Assembly (NCBI RefSeq): GCF_900148505.1
Contig: NZ_FRXO01000014.1
Location: 1 to 64,000 of the forward strand
Direction: 5' to 3'
DNA from: Pseudoxanthobacter soli DSM 19599
Lineage (GTDB): Bacteria > Pseudomonadota > Alphaproteobacteria > Rhizobiales > Segnochrobactraceae
DNA length: 64,000 nt
Below are positions 28,268-36,731 of this stretch, piece after piece. The notes beneath the pieces were generated by a model. The model saw nothing but the letters and a program-made list of their open reading frames with translations, was not told the origin of the DNA and made no database searches. Positions within the stretch are counted from its first letter, which is position 1. Each line of letters opens with the position of its first letter. Both the position numbers and the translations under genes were made by a program.

Positions 28268-28427
28268 GGCTTCTTCCCGTCGGGCGGTTCTTGCCGGCCT
28301 TCGCGCCGTGCGAGCGCGCGGCTGCGGCCTTCCCTGAGCCTCTCGTTGAAAACCCTATTCGCCGGTTTGGCAATCGTGGCTGCGACGATTGCCGTGCGAT
28401 CGAGAAGCCCGTGACCGGCGACCGCTC

Positions 28428-29489
28428 CTATTCCGCCGCGCCTTTCAGCGCGGCCTCGTCGGCATCGACCGCCGCCGCGAAACGCCGGGCCAGCACGGCG
28501 CAGGTCATCAGCTGGATCTGGTGGAAGAACATCAGCGGCAGCACGATCGCGCCCACATCCTGCCCGCTGAAGATGACGTTCGCCATCGGCGCGCCGGACG
28601 CGAGGCTCTTCTTCGAGCCGCAGAACGTGATCGTGATGCGGTCCTCGCGGTTGAAGCCGAGCCAGCCGCTGCCGAAATAGGTCATCACCAGCACGATCGC
28701 CAGCAGAACGGCGTCGAGCACGAGCACGATGGCGAGCGAGCCGATGGAGATCTGGTGCCAGATGCCGCCGATGACCGCCTCGCTGAACGCAGCGTAGACC
28801 ACCATCAGGATCGACCCGCGGTCGACGATCTGGGTCAGGATCTTGTGGCGGCCGAACCAGCTTCCGAGCCAGGGCTGCACGATCTGGCCGGCGATGAACG
28901 GCGCCAGCAGCTGGAGCAGGATGGACACCAGCGCATCGGTCGAGAACCCGCTGCCGTGACCGAGGCTGTGAAAGATCACCCCGCTCATCAGCGGCGTAAT
29001 GAACATGCCGAGAATGTTCGACGCTGAGGCTGCGCAGATCGCCGCCGGCACGTTGCCCTTGGCGATCGAAACGAATGCGATCGAGGACTGCACCGTCGAC
29101 GGCAGCACGCACAGGAACATGATGCCCGTGATCAGCGCCTGAGGCAGGATTCCCGGCATCAGGAACACGGCCGAGCCCAGCACCGGGAACAGCACGAACG
29201 TCGTCGCGAGAATGACGATGTGAAGCCGCCAGTGGGTCAGGCCGGCGATAACCACCGCCCGCGACAGACGCGCGCCGTGCAGAAAGAACAGAAGCGCGAT
29301 GGCGAGGGTCGTTGCGGTATCGAACCCGCGCGCCGCCTCTCCCCGGATCGGCAGCAGCGATGCCAGCACGACCATGCCGACGATCGCAATCGTATACCAC
29401 TCTCGCTTGAGGAACCGAACCAAGGCGCCAATCCCGAACCGATGCTTGCGGAGGACCGAAGCGCCCGCGAGAGGCATGGCGGAACGCAT
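28428..29489 (-). CDS. Bile acid:sodium symporter (SBF-like) family transporter
   Basis: 353 residues from ATG 29489 (a second ATG at 29477, and an open frame to 29630, exist; no ribosome-binding site is decisive). About ten hydrophobic segments are visible. Typical SBF-like (PF13593 type) elements are FDTATTLAIALLFFLHGARL, the crossover region LPSTVQSSIAFVSIAKGNVP with AAICAASASNILGMFITPL, and ITFCGSKKSLASGAPMANVI near the end. Relatives are sodium-coupled organic-anion symporters of largely unknown substrate. It lies downstream of minE behind a terminator, so it is probably independent. Confidence 0.9.
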   Translation of the reverse strand: MRSAMPLAGASVLRKHRFGIGALVRFLKREWYTIAIVGMVVLASLLPIRGEAARGFDTATTLAIALLFFLHGARLSRAVVIAGLTHWRLHIVILATTFVLFPVLGSAVFLMPGILPQALITGIMFLCVLPSTVQSSIAFVSIAKGNVPAAICAASASNILGMFITPLMSGVIFHSLGHGSGFSTDALVSILLQLLAPFIAGQIVQPWLGSWFGRHKILTQIVDRGSILMVVYAAFSEAVIGGIWHQISIGSLAIVLVLDAVLLAIVLVMTYFGSGWLGFNREDRITITFCGSKKSLASGAPMANVIFSGQDVGAIVLPLMFFHQIQLMTCAVLARRFAAAVDADEAALKGAAE

Positions 29490-29597
29490 CGGCGAGCCGG
29501 CACCATAGCCGATTTCCGGGGCGAACGAGATATTCCCCCCGGGAAAAGCAGCCTCAACCCGGCACTTCGGAAAGAACCCGCACACGCAAAATGGAGA

Positions 29598-29627
29598 GCC
29601 CCGCCCCGGCGGCAACCGGAGCGGGGC
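29598..29627 (-). terminator. Rho-independent terminator of the min operon
   Basis: On the minus strand GCCCCGCTCCGG and CCGGGGCGGGGC form a 12-bp stem (one mismatch) with a 6-nt loop, followed by TCTCCATTTTG. A second perfect 8-bp hairpin, GTGGCCGC/GCGGCCAC (29655-29676), lies between this and the minE stop codon. Confidence 0.75.
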
Positions 29628-29683
29628 CAATCATGCGGCAGCGACCGCTGGACGGTGGCCGCGGCAAGGCGGCCACGCCGGAA

Positions 29684-29956
29684 TCAGGCCGCCTGCTTGG
29701 CACCCACTGCGCCGGGCAGATCGACTTCGACTTCGAGGGTCGACATCAGGTCCTCGCGGCGCATCGCAACCCGCACCTTGTCGGAGGCGACGTCGACATG
29801 CTTGGCGATGGCCTTCAGGATCTCCTCGCGCAGCACGAGGATCAGGTTCGGATCGCCGCCGACGCCGCGCTCGTGCTGAAGCAGGAGCTGGAGCCGGTCG
29901 CGCGCCGCCGAGGCCGGAGGAACGCGCTTCGCCCGGAAGAAATTGAACCGCTTCAT
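29684..29956 (-). CDS. minE: Cell division topological specificity factor MinE
   Basis: 90 residues, normal length. The MinD-stimulating N-terminal part (FNFFRAKRVPPASAARDRLQ, then LLLQHERG) and the C-terminal dimerisation domain (LREEILKAIAKHVDVASDKV, then LEVEVDLPG) are unmistakable. MinE drives MinD off the membrane at midcell so that MinC blocks Z-ring formation only near poles. It overlaps minD by ATGA (29953-29956). Confidence 0.97.
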   Translation of the reverse strand: MKRFNFFRAKRVPPASAARDRLQLLLQHERGVGGDPNLILVLREEILKAIAKHVDVASDKVRVAMRREDLMSTLEVEVDLPGAVGAKQAA

Positions 29957-30771
29957 GCCGCCCTCCGTCCGAACAGCCGGGTCATGAAGCCGCGGCGCTC
30001 GTTGGTCACCACCATCGGCACGTCCTCGCCCGTCAGGCGCTTGGCGGCGTCGGTATAGGCCCGGCCGGCGGCGCTGAGCGGGCTCAGGACCGTCACCGGC
30101 GAACCCAGATTGGACGCACGCAGGACTTCCTCGCTCTCCGGCACCACGCCGACCAGCGGCACGGACAGGATTTCGAGCACGTCCTCGATCTTCAGCATCT
30201 CCCCGCGCTCGGCGCGGTTACGATCGTAGCGGGTGATCAGCAGGTGCTTGTCGATGCGCCCGCCGTCCTCGGCCTTCTTGGTCTTGGAATCGAGCATGCC
30301 GATGATGCGGTCGGAATCGCGTACCGACGACACTTCCGGGTTGGTCACGACCACCGCGACGTCCGCGAAGCGCATGGCGAGGGTGGCGCCGCGCTCGATT
30401 CCGGCCGGGCTGTCGCACACGACCCAGTCGAATTCCTTCTTCAGGTCCTCGATGACGCGGGCGACGCCTTCCTCGGTCAGGGCGTCCTTGTCGCGGGTCT
30501 GGGAGGCGGGCAGCAGGAACAGGCTCTCGATGCGCTTGTCGCGGATCAGCGCCTGGTTGAGCTTGGCATCACCCTGGACGACGTTGATCAGGTCATAGAC
30601 CACCCGGCGCTCAGCGCCCATGATCAGGTCCAGGTTGCGAAGACCGACGTCGAAATCGACGACGGCCACCTTCTTCTTGCCGCCATCGGCAAGGGCTGCT
30701 CCGAGAGCGGCAGTCGACGTCGTCTTGCCGACTCCGCCCTTGCCCGACGTCACGACCAGAACTTTGGCCAT
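29953..30771 (-). CDS. minD: Septum site-determining ATPase MinD
   Basis: 272 residues from ATG 30771, preceded by AGGAAAG. The deviant Walker A with signature lysine is KGGVGKTT at residues 11-18; the switch motifs DFDVGLRNLDL and DSPAGIERG follow. The C-terminal end KRLTGEDVPMVVTNERRGFM with TRLFGRRAA forms the amphipathic membrane-targeting helix. It recruits MinC and MinE to the membrane. It lies 21 nt after minC. Confidence 0.97.
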   Translation of the reverse strand: MAKVLVVTSGKGGVGKTTSTAALGAALADGGKKKVAVVDFDVGLRNLDLIMGAERRVVYDLINVVQGDAKLNQALIRDKRIESLFLLPASQTRDKDALTEEGVARVIEDLKKEFDWVVCDSPAGIERGATLAMRFADVAVVVTNPEVSSVRDSDRIIGMLDSKTKKAEDGGRIDKHLLITRYDRNRAERGEMLKIEDVLEILSVPLVGVVPESEEVLRASNLGSPVTVLSPLSAAGRAYTDAAKRLTGEDVPMVVTNERRGFMTRLFGRRAA

Positions 30772-30792
30772 CTTTCCTGCCTCCATGCTCGA

Positions 30793-31563
30793 TCAGCCGA
30801 GCGCTGCCACCTTCATCGCATCGCCTTCGAGCCAAGCCTGCACCGGCTTGCCCCTCAGATCGCGCGCCAAATCTTCCGTCGTCTTGTAGAGACCGTCGAT
30901 CGCCAGCAGTTCCGCCTCCATCTTCCGGCAGAAGATGCGCGCCTTCGGGTTGCCGCCGCAGCCGGCGATGGCCCGGCCGCGCAGCGTGCCGTAGACGTGG
31001 ATCGAACCGCCCGCGACCACCTCCGCGCCCGAGGCGACGGAGCCGAGCACGGTCACGTCGCCCTGCGGGAAGAACACCGACGCGCCCGAGCGCACCGGCT
31101 CTTCGATCAACAGCGACGCCGCTTCCTGCCGCGAGGCGGGCTCGATTCGCGGCATGTCGCGCACCGGCTGCGGAATCGGCGCCGGCTCCGGAGGCGCCTC
31201 GGCAACGGCCTTCTCGTCCGCACAGTCCGTCAACTTGTCCGGGTCGACCACCTTGCCGCCCGTGAACAGCGGCGGCATCTCCGGCGTCACCCACGAGGGC
31301 TTCGCGCCCTCGATGCCCACGAGCCGCACGCCACGTTCCGCAAAACCCGCGACGAGCGCCTCCACATCCGACCGCCCCTTGGCGACCGCCGACACGTCCA
31401 GCACCACCGGACGGGTTCGGAAGAAGCCCGGCGACTGCGCCGACCACGCATCGAGGCCGGCGAACCATGCCTCGGTCGGCTCTTCCGGCGTCAGCACCAG
31501 GGCCAGATAGGAACGGCCACGAAACCGGATCGGAAGGCGAGGCTGTCTGATGGCGATGGTCAC
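30793..31563 (-). CDS. minC: Septum site-determining protein MinC
   Basis: 256 residues from GTG 31563. This start fits the short alphaproteobacterial N-terminus and leaves the two CtrA-type sites at 31605-31629 outside the gene; the ATG at 31638 would place them in coding sequence. The N-terminal FtsZ-binding domain (RGRSYLALVLTPEEPTEAWF) is joined by a Pro/Glu/Ala-rich linker to the C-terminal beta-helix domain (VTVLGSVASGAEVVAGGSIH, then YGTLRGRAIAGCGG and ARIFCRKMEAELLAI) that binds MinD. It is the inhibitor of FtsZ assembly and the first gene of minCDE. Confidence 0.96.
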   Translation of the reverse strand: MTIAIRQPRLPIRFRGRSYLALVLTPEEPTEAWFAGLDAWSAQSPGFFRTRPVVLDVSAVAKGRSDVEALVAGFAERGVRLVGIEGAKPSWVTPEMPPLFTGGKVVDPDKLTDCADEKAVAEAPPEPAPIPQPVRDMPRIEPASRQEAASLLIEEPVRSGASVFFPQGDVTVLGSVASGAEVVAGGSIHVYGTLRGRAIAGCGGNPKARIFCRKMEAELLAIDGLYKTTEDLARDLRGKPVQAWLEGDAMKVAALG

Positions 31564-31604
31564 GATCGTGTCTCTCCGTGTGCTTCCAGTCAGCGCCGAT
31601 ATGG

Positions 31605-31629
31605 TTAATTGCGGGTTAACGGTGGTTAA
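31605..31629. promoter_or_regulatory. CtrA-type binding sites upstream of minC
   Basis: TTAATTGCGGGTTAA (31605-31619) is an exact TTAA-N7-TTAA full CtrA site. A third TTAA at 31626-31629 makes a second pair with a 6-nt spacer. It ends 42 bp before the minC GTG. In Sinorhizobium minCDE is reported to be under CtrA control, so this is probably a real cell-cycle input. Confidence 0.75.
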
Positions 31630-32001
31630 CCTTTCCATGCCGCTCTGTGGAAAGCACAGCCCGGGCACGGACAACATCGCCATTTCCCCTGCCGCTCGAT
31701 GGCCGAACGCCGCCGGATGCACAAGCCCCCGCGCGCACGAATTGCTTTTTTCTATGTTATTTCAGATACTTCAATAGCGGCGACACGGAGCACTCGCCGC
31801 CCGCGTCTCCGGCGCATCGCCGGATCCGGACACACCGCGCGAGTCGGGGATAAGGCCGTCCGGCGCCTCGCAGGCGAATCTCCCCGCGGCAGTCGCGACG
31901 TCGAATCGTTTACGAATGACCGCCCGATTCTCGTCGGAACGGCCCGCCCGTCCGTCGCGGAGGCCGCCATTGACTTCCCCACCCGCCCGCCGGTATCAAT
32001 G

Positions 32002-32021
32002 TGTAATGTTATAACATTACA
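32002..32021. promoter_or_regulatory. Zur (zinc uptake regulator) operator
   Basis: TGTAATGTTATAACATTACA is a perfect 20-bp palindrome matching the alphaproteobacterial Zur-box core ATGTTATAACAT. It lies 16 bp before the start of the COG0523 GTPase gene, where bound Zn-Zur would block transcription. The downstream genes (zinc-type GTPase, His-rich protein) support the assignment. Confidence 0.88.
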
Positions 32022-32036
32022 GTTACGGAGTTTGCG

Positions 32037-33266
32037 ATGTCGCCCCTTCCGGCGCATGACGGGCGTCTGCCCGTGACGGTCCTGTCCGGCTTTCTCGGCG
32101 CGGGCAAGACCACCCTGCTGAACCACGTCCTCCATAACCGCGAAGGCCGCCGCGTCGCCGTCATCGTCAACGACATGAGCGAGGTCAACATCGACGCGGA
32201 TCTGGTGCGCGAGGGCGGTTCGAACCTCTCGCGCACCGACGAGAAGCTGGTGGAGATGACCAACGGCTGCATCTGCTGCACGCTGCGGGACGACCTGCTG
32301 CAGGAAGTCCGCCGGCTCAGCCGCGAGGGACGGTTCGATTACCTCCTGATCGAGGGCACCGGCATCGCCGAGCCCCTGCCCGTCGCGAGCACCTTCTCCT
32401 TCCGCGACGAGAACGGCGACAGCCTGTCCGACGTCGCCCGTCTCGACACCATGGTGACGGTGGTCGACGCCGCAAGCCTCGTGCGGGACTACGGTTCGCG
32501 CGATTTCCTGCGCGACCGCGGCGAGACCGCCGGCGAGGAGGACGCCCGCACCATCGTCGACCTGATGGTCGAGCAGATCGAATTCGCCGATGTCGTGGTC
32601 ATCAACAAGATCTCAGATGTGGCACGGGGTGAGCGTGAACTCGTCCGCAAGATTGTCAGCTCGCTCAATGCCGATGCGCGGATCGTCGAGACCGATTTCG
32701 GCCGCGCTCCGCTCTCCGACATCCTCGATACCGGCCTGTTCGACGAGGAGAAGGCTCAAGAGCATCCGCTGTGGTTCAAGGAACTCTACGGCTTCAAGGA
32801 TCATGTTCCCGAGACGGCGGAGTACGGCATCGAGAGCTTCGTCTACCGGGCGCGACGGCCGTTCGATCCCGTCCGGCTCAACGCCTTCATCGCCCGCACG
32901 TGGCCGGGTCTGATCCGCGCCAAGGGCCACTTCTGGCTGGCGACGCGGCCGAACTGGGTGGGTGAATTTTCGCTCGCCGGCGCGACCGCGCGGGTGACCC
33001 CGCTCGGCCGGTGGTGGGTCGCGGTGCCGGTGGAACGCTGGCCGGACCATCCGGAATGGCGCCGCGCCGTCGCCGGGAACTGGGACGAGGTCTGGGGCGA
33101 CCGGCGGCAGGAACTCGTGTTCATCGGGACCGGCATGGATGAGGGCGCCATCCGCGCGGCGCTCGACGACTGCCTCGCCGGGCCGGAACGGGTCGAGCGC
33201 TTCGATCCGCTCGCCTACCGGCATCTGCGCGACCCGTTCCCGGCCTGGGACGCCGTGTCGGCGTGA
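32037..33266 (+). CDS. Zur-regulated COG0523 (CobW-like) GTPase, zinc metallochaperone
   Basis: 409 residues. Walker [10 protein letters not shown] (18-26), the zinc-binding CxCC in GCICC (77-81), the GTP-specificity NKIS segment in VVVINKISD, and a C-terminal CobW_C domain ([37 protein letters not shown]). The long version with [21 protein letters not shown] at the end is the ZigA/ZagA/YciC type induced by zinc starvation. It is thought to deliver zinc to essential enzymes using GTP hydrolysis. ACGGAG serves as ribosome-binding site. Followed 105 nt later by the His-rich gene. Confidence 0.93.
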   Translation: MSPLPAHDGRLPVTVLSGFLGAGKTTLLNHVLHNREGRRVAVIVNDMSEVNIDADLVREGGSNLSRTDEKLVEMTNGCICCTLRDDLLQEVRRLSREGRFDYLLIEGTGIAEPLPVASTFSFRDENGDSLSDVARLDTMVTVVDAASLVRDYGSRDFLRDRGETAGEEDARTIVDLMVEQIEFADVVVINKISDVARGERELVRKIVSSLNADARIVETDFGRAPLSDILDTGLFDEEKAQEHPLWFKELYGFKDHVPETAEYGIESFVYRARRPFDPVRLNAFIARTWPGLIRAKGHFWLATRPNWVGEFSLAGATARVTPLGRWWVAVPVERWPDHPEWRRAVAGNWDEVWGDRRQELVFIGTGMDEGAIRAALDDCLAGPERVERFDPLAYRHLRDPFPAWDAVSA

Positions 33267-33371
33267 ACGCGTCGAGGCCGGACCATGGACTTTTTCGACC
33301 GCGCCGCAAGGCCGCGGAAGACCACGCCGTTCGCCTGCGTTGCCCACGAACCGACGGCCAAGGAGAGCCTG

Positions 33372-33743
33372 ATGCCCGACAAAGAGACCGCGCACGACCA
33401 CAAGACCCATGCCGGCCATGACCACGATCATGGCGCCGGCTGCGGCCATACCGCCATACGCCACGGCGACCACGTCGACTACCTGCACGACGGCCACCTG
33501 CATCATCCGCACGGTGATCACGTCGACGAGCACGTCATCGAGGTGAGCGACACCAATCCTGACGGCTGCACCTCGGCGGCGGCAGGCCACGGGACCGGTC
33601 ATGCCCACGGGCCGGACTGCGGCCATGAGGCTGTGCCCCATGGCGACCACGTCGACTATCTGGTCGACGGCCGGCTGCACCATCCTCATGGCGACCACTG
33701 CGACGATCATGGCCCCGTTGAGGTCGTGCAGACCAAGACATGA
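33372..33743 (+). CDS. Histidine-rich duplicated-motif protein, probable zinc-binding protein
   Basis: 123 residues from ATG 33372, chosen because GGAGAG lies just upstream; the frame is open from 33285. There are 27 histidines (22 percent) with no hydrophobic signal or membrane segment. The protein contains two copies of one module: CGHTAIRHGDHVDYLHDGHL plus HHPHGDHVDEH, and CGHEAVPHGDHVDYLVDGRL plus HHPHGDHCDDH. Each has one Cys and eight or so His, suggesting repeated Zn or Ni/Co sites. Placement after the Zur-boxed COG0523 gene implies cytosolic zinc storage or donation during starvation. I do not recognise an experimentally characterised member. Confidence 0.8.
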   Translation: MPDKETAHDHKTHAGHDHDHGAGCGHTAIRHGDHVDYLHDGHLHHPHGDHVDEHVIEVSDTNPDGCTSAAAGHGTGHAHGPDCGHEAVPHGDHVDYLVDGRLHHPHGDHCDDHGPVEVVQTKT

Positions 33744-33749
33744 AGAAAC

Positions 33750-33777
33750 GGCCGGCCGGCATTCCCGCCGGCCGGCC
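33750..33777. terminator. Bidirectional hairpin between the zinc genes and the pca operon
   Basis: GGCCGGCCGGC (33750-33760) and GCCGGCCGGCC (33767-33777) form a perfect 11-bp stem with a 6-nt loop, 7 nt after the His-rich gene's stop. It lies between convergent transcription units. No strong T-run on either side. Confidence 0.65.
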
Positions 33778-33933
33778 GCAGACACTCCTGTCGCGTTCGA
33801 CGCGCGGCGATCTTGCCGCGGCGCGTCCAGCCTCGGGGGCGACCCCTCGCCGCTTCCGAAGGCGTTCGCCGGCCATGATGGGCGACACACCCTCGTCGCG
33901 ACGAACCGGCATCGGCCGGACGGATGCGCAGCG

Positions 33934-34719
33934 TCAGCCGAGGAAGTCGACCAGCGTCGCGGTGAAGCGCTCCGCCTGTTCGATGTTGGAGAGATGCGCG
34001 GCTTCGAGCATCGTCAGCCGGGCCCCGGGAATGGCTTCGGTGAGCCAGACCGCCGTCGCCGGCGGCGTTGCCGGATCGTGGTCGCCGCCGATCACGAGCG
34101 TCGGCGCCTTGATCAGCGGGGCGGTGGGGCGTTGATCCATGTCGCGGATGGCCGCGCAGGCGCCGGCATAGCCGATGGGATCGGTCGCGAGCAGCATGGC
34201 GCGGACGGGGGCGATGGCGTCGGGCGCAGTGTCCCGGAAAGGCCGCGTGAACCATCGCTCGATCACCGCGTCCACCATCGCCGGCATGCCGCTGGCGAGC
34301 ACGGTATCGATCCGGGCGGACCAGTTCGACGGCGGCCCCATATAGGCGGCGGTGTTGCAGAGCGCGAGCCGCGCCAGCCGCTCCGGCGCCCGCACGCCCA
34401 GCCACTGGCCGACCATGCCGCCCATGGAAAGCCCGCAGAACGACACCTGTTCCAGCCCGAGCCCGTCGATGAGCCCGACCACGTCGCGGCCGAGCCGGTC
34501 CATGGAATAGGCGCCGGCCGGAACGCCCGAGCGTCCATGGCCGCGCGTGTCGTAGCGCAGCACGCGATGGCGCTGCGTCAAGGCAGGCACCTGCGCCGCC
34601 CACATTTCCATTGCGGTGCCGAGCGAATTCGACAGCACCACCACCGGCGCGTCGGCGGGCCCGTCGAAGCGATAGGCCAGCCGGCAACCGTCGTCGACGG
34701 TCAGGTATTCGACATCCAT
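33934..34719 (-). CDS. pcaD: 3-oxoadipate enol-lactonase
   Basis: 261 residues from ATG 34719, which shares one base with the pcaF stop (TGATG). It is an alpha/beta hydrolase with the oxyanion segment VVVLSNSLGTAMEMW, the strongly conserved LRYDTRGHGRSGVP, nucleophile Ser98 in GLSMGG, and the Asp/His partners in GGDHDPATPP and AAHLSNIE. It hydrolyses beta-ketoadipate enol-lactone to beta-ketoadipate, the point where the catechol and protocatechuate branches meet. It is the last gene of pcaIJFD. Confidence 0.94.
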   Translation of the reverse strand: MDVEYLTVDDGCRLAYRFDGPADAPVVVLSNSLGTAMEMWAAQVPALTQRHRVLRYDTRGHGRSGVPAGAYSMDRLGRDVVGLIDGLGLEQVSFCGLSMGGMVGQWLGVRAPERLARLALCNTAAYMGPPSNWSARIDTVLASGMPAMVDAVIERWFTRPFRDTAPDAIAPVRAMLLATDPIGYAGACAAIRDMDQRPTAPLIKAPTLVIGGDHDPATPPATAVWLTEAIPGARLTMLEAAHLSNIEQAERFTATLVDFLG

Positions 34720-35924
34720 CACACCCGCTCCAATGCCACGGCGAGCCCCTGGCCGACGCCGACGCAGAGCGTCACGAGGGCATAGCGCTCGCCGGTCTTC
34801 TCCAGCGCATGGGCCGCGGTGAGTGCGATGCGCGCGCCGCTCATGCCGAGGGGATGACCGAGGGCGATGCCTCCGCCGTGGCGGTTGACGCGCTCCTCGC
34901 GGGTATCGACGCCGAGATCGCCCATGGAGGCGATGACCTGGCTCGCGAACGCCTCATTGATCTCGATCACGCCGAAATCGTCAATCGTCAGCCCGAGGCG
35001 CGCCATCAGCTTGCGGCTCGCGGGGACCGGGCCGATGCCCATCACCCGCGGCTCGACGCCGGCCGAGGCCATCCCGAGGATGCGCGCCCGCGGCGTGAGC
35101 CCCTGTGCCTTCGCGGTCGCCTCGTCGGCGACGAACATCGCCGCCGCGCCGTCGTTGACGCCCGAGGCATTGCCGGCCGTCACCGTGCCGGGCGTGCGGA
35201 ACGGCGCCTTGAGCTTCGCCAGCGCCTCGACGGTGGTTTCCGGCCGGGGGTGTTCGTCCGCGGTGAAGGCGAACGGCTTGCGCTTTGCATCGAGCGCCTC
35301 GACGGGCACGATCTCCTCGGCGAAGAATCCGGCGGCCTGCGCGGCACCCGCACGCGCCTGGCTCTGGGCCGCGTAGGCGTCCTGAGCCTCGCGCGAGATG
35401 CCATACATATCGGCGACATTCTCGCCGGTTTCTGGCATGGAATCAACGCCGTAGAGCGCTTTCATCGCCGGATTTATAAAGCGCCAGCCGATGGTGGTAT
35501 CCTCGATCTGGGCAGCGCGGGAAAATGCCGTCTCCGCCTTCCCCATTACGAAGGGCGCCCGGCTCATGGATTCGACGCCGCCGGCGACGACGAGCCCGGC
35601 TTCGCCGGTCCGCACCATGCGGGCGGCCTGCCCCACCGCCTCAAGGCCGGATGCGCACAGCCGGTTGACGGTCACGCCCGGCACACTCACCGGCAGGCCG
35701 GCCAGCAGCAGCGCCATGCGCGCGACGTCGCGATTGTCCTCTCCCGCCTGGTTGGCGCAGCCCAGAATGACCTCGTCGATCGCCGCCGGGTCGAGCCCCG
35801 GATTGCGGGCCATCAGCGCCTTGAGCGGCACCGTGGCGAGGTCGTCGATGCGGACGTGGGCGAGCGAGCCGCCGAAACGGCCGATGGGGGTGCGAACGGC
35901 ATCGCAGATGAAGGCCTCGGTCAT
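34719..35924 (-). CDS. pcaF: 3-oxoadipyl-CoA thiolase
   Basis: 401 residues, normal thiolase length. Active-site Cys90 in VNRLCASGLEAV, the His in GGGIALGHPLGMSGAR, and the second Cys in TLCVGVGQG are all present, with the NEAF motif. The N-terminus MTEAFICDAVRTPIGRFGGS is typical of PcaF/PaaJ. It cleaves beta-ketoadipyl-CoA into succinyl-CoA and acetyl-CoA. It starts 2 nt after pcaJ and overlaps pcaD. Confidence 0.95.
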   Translation of the reverse strand: MTEAFICDAVRTPIGRFGGSLAHVRIDDLATVPLKALMARNPGLDPAAIDEVILGCANQAGEDNRDVARMALLLAGLPVSVPGVTVNRLCASGLEAVGQAARMVRTGEAGLVVAGGVESMSRAPFVMGKAETAFSRAAQIEDTTIGWRFINPAMKALYGVDSMPETGENVADMYGISREAQDAYAAQSQARAGAAQAAGFFAEEIVPVEALDAKRKPFAFTADEHPRPETTVEALAKLKAPFRTPGTVTAGNASGVNDGAAAMFVADEATAKAQGLTPRARILGMASAGVEPRVMGIGPVPASRKLMARLGLTIDDFGVIEINEAFASQVIASMGDLGVDTREERVNRHGGGIALGHPLGMSGARIALTAAHALEKTGERYALVTLCVGVGQGLAVALERV

Positions 35925-35926
35925 GG

Positions 35927-36715
35927 TCAGCTCCCGTGCGCGGCCTTGGTGCGCGCCTGAAGGTCACGCAGGACATCGAGTTCCAGCGCGCTCGGCGCCG
36001 GGGTTTCTTCGAGGACGGCGGCGAATTTCACTGGCCAGCCAGTGGCTTCGGCCACCTGCTCCCGCGTCGTTCCAGGATGGAGCGAGACGACGGTCAGTTC
36101 CTTCGTCTCGGGGTCGGGGCGCATGATGCAGAGGTCGGTGATGACCTGGGTCGGCCCCTTGGTGGTGATGCCGAGCGACTCGCGTTCGTTGCCGCCGCGG
36201 CCGTAGCCGATGGAGGTGACGAAATCGACCTTCGGCACGAAGCCGCGCTTCGACTGCTTGAGGATGATGAAGACTTCCTGGCAGTTGGTTGCGATTTCAG
36301 GGGCGCCGCCGCCGCCGGGAAGGCGAGTCTTCGGGTGATCGTAGGGACCGACGACGGTGGTATTCAGGTTCGCATAGCAATCGACCTGGGCCGCGCCGAG
36401 GAAACCGACCGTGATCCGCCCGCCCTGGAGCCAGTAATTGAACATTTCCGGCACGGAAACCGTGGTCAGAGCTGTCTCGCACAATTCGCCGTCTCCGATA
36501 GACAGCGGCAGGACGTTCGGGCGGGTGGCGATGGTGCCGCTCTCGTAGATCAGCGTGATCCCGGGCGCGTGGGTGAGGCGCGCGAGGTTGCACGCGGCGG
36601 ACGGCGCGCCGATGCCGACGAAGCACACGTCGCGGTCTGTGAGCAGGCGCGCGGCGGTTACTGTCATGATTTCGGTCGGTGAATAGGCGCTCGAAGCGTT
36701 GATTTGGGCGCTCAT
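35927..36715 (-). CDS. pcaJ: 3-oxoadipate CoA-transferase subunit B
   Basis: 262 residues from ATG 36715; the open frame to 36766 overlaps pcaI and lacks similarity. The catalytic Glu58 lies in LIYESGTIATRPN, in the SENG/ESG position of class I CoA-transferase beta subunits. Other family blocks are VGIGAPSAACNLARLTH and PYDHPKTRLPGGGGAPEI. With PcaI it transfers CoA from succinyl-CoA to beta-ketoadipate. Spacing to pcaI is 16 nt. Confidence 0.95.
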   Translation of the reverse strand: MSAQINASSAYSPTEIMTVTAARLLTDRDVCFVGIGAPSAACNLARLTHAPGITLIYESGTIATRPNVLPLSIGDGELCETALTTVSVPEMFNYWLQGGRITVGFLGAAQVDCYANLNTTVVGPYDHPKTRLPGGGGAPEIATNCQEVFIILKQSKRGFVPKVDFVTSIGYGRGGNERESLGITTKGPTQVITDLCIMRPDPETKELTVVSLHPGTTREQVAEATGWPVKFAAVLEETPAPSALELDVLRDLQARTKAAHGS

Positions 36716-36731
36716 TGCTTGGTTACCGCTC

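Larger units (their letters stand above)
31564..32036. other. Divergent regulatory region between minC and the Zur-controlled COG0523 gene
   Basis: 473 bp with no supported gene. It contains the CtrA sites close to minC, an AT-rich segment around 31740-31785 (TTGCTTTTTTCTATGTTATT), and the Zur-type palindrome at 32002-32021 close to the rightward gene. Confidence 0.7.
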
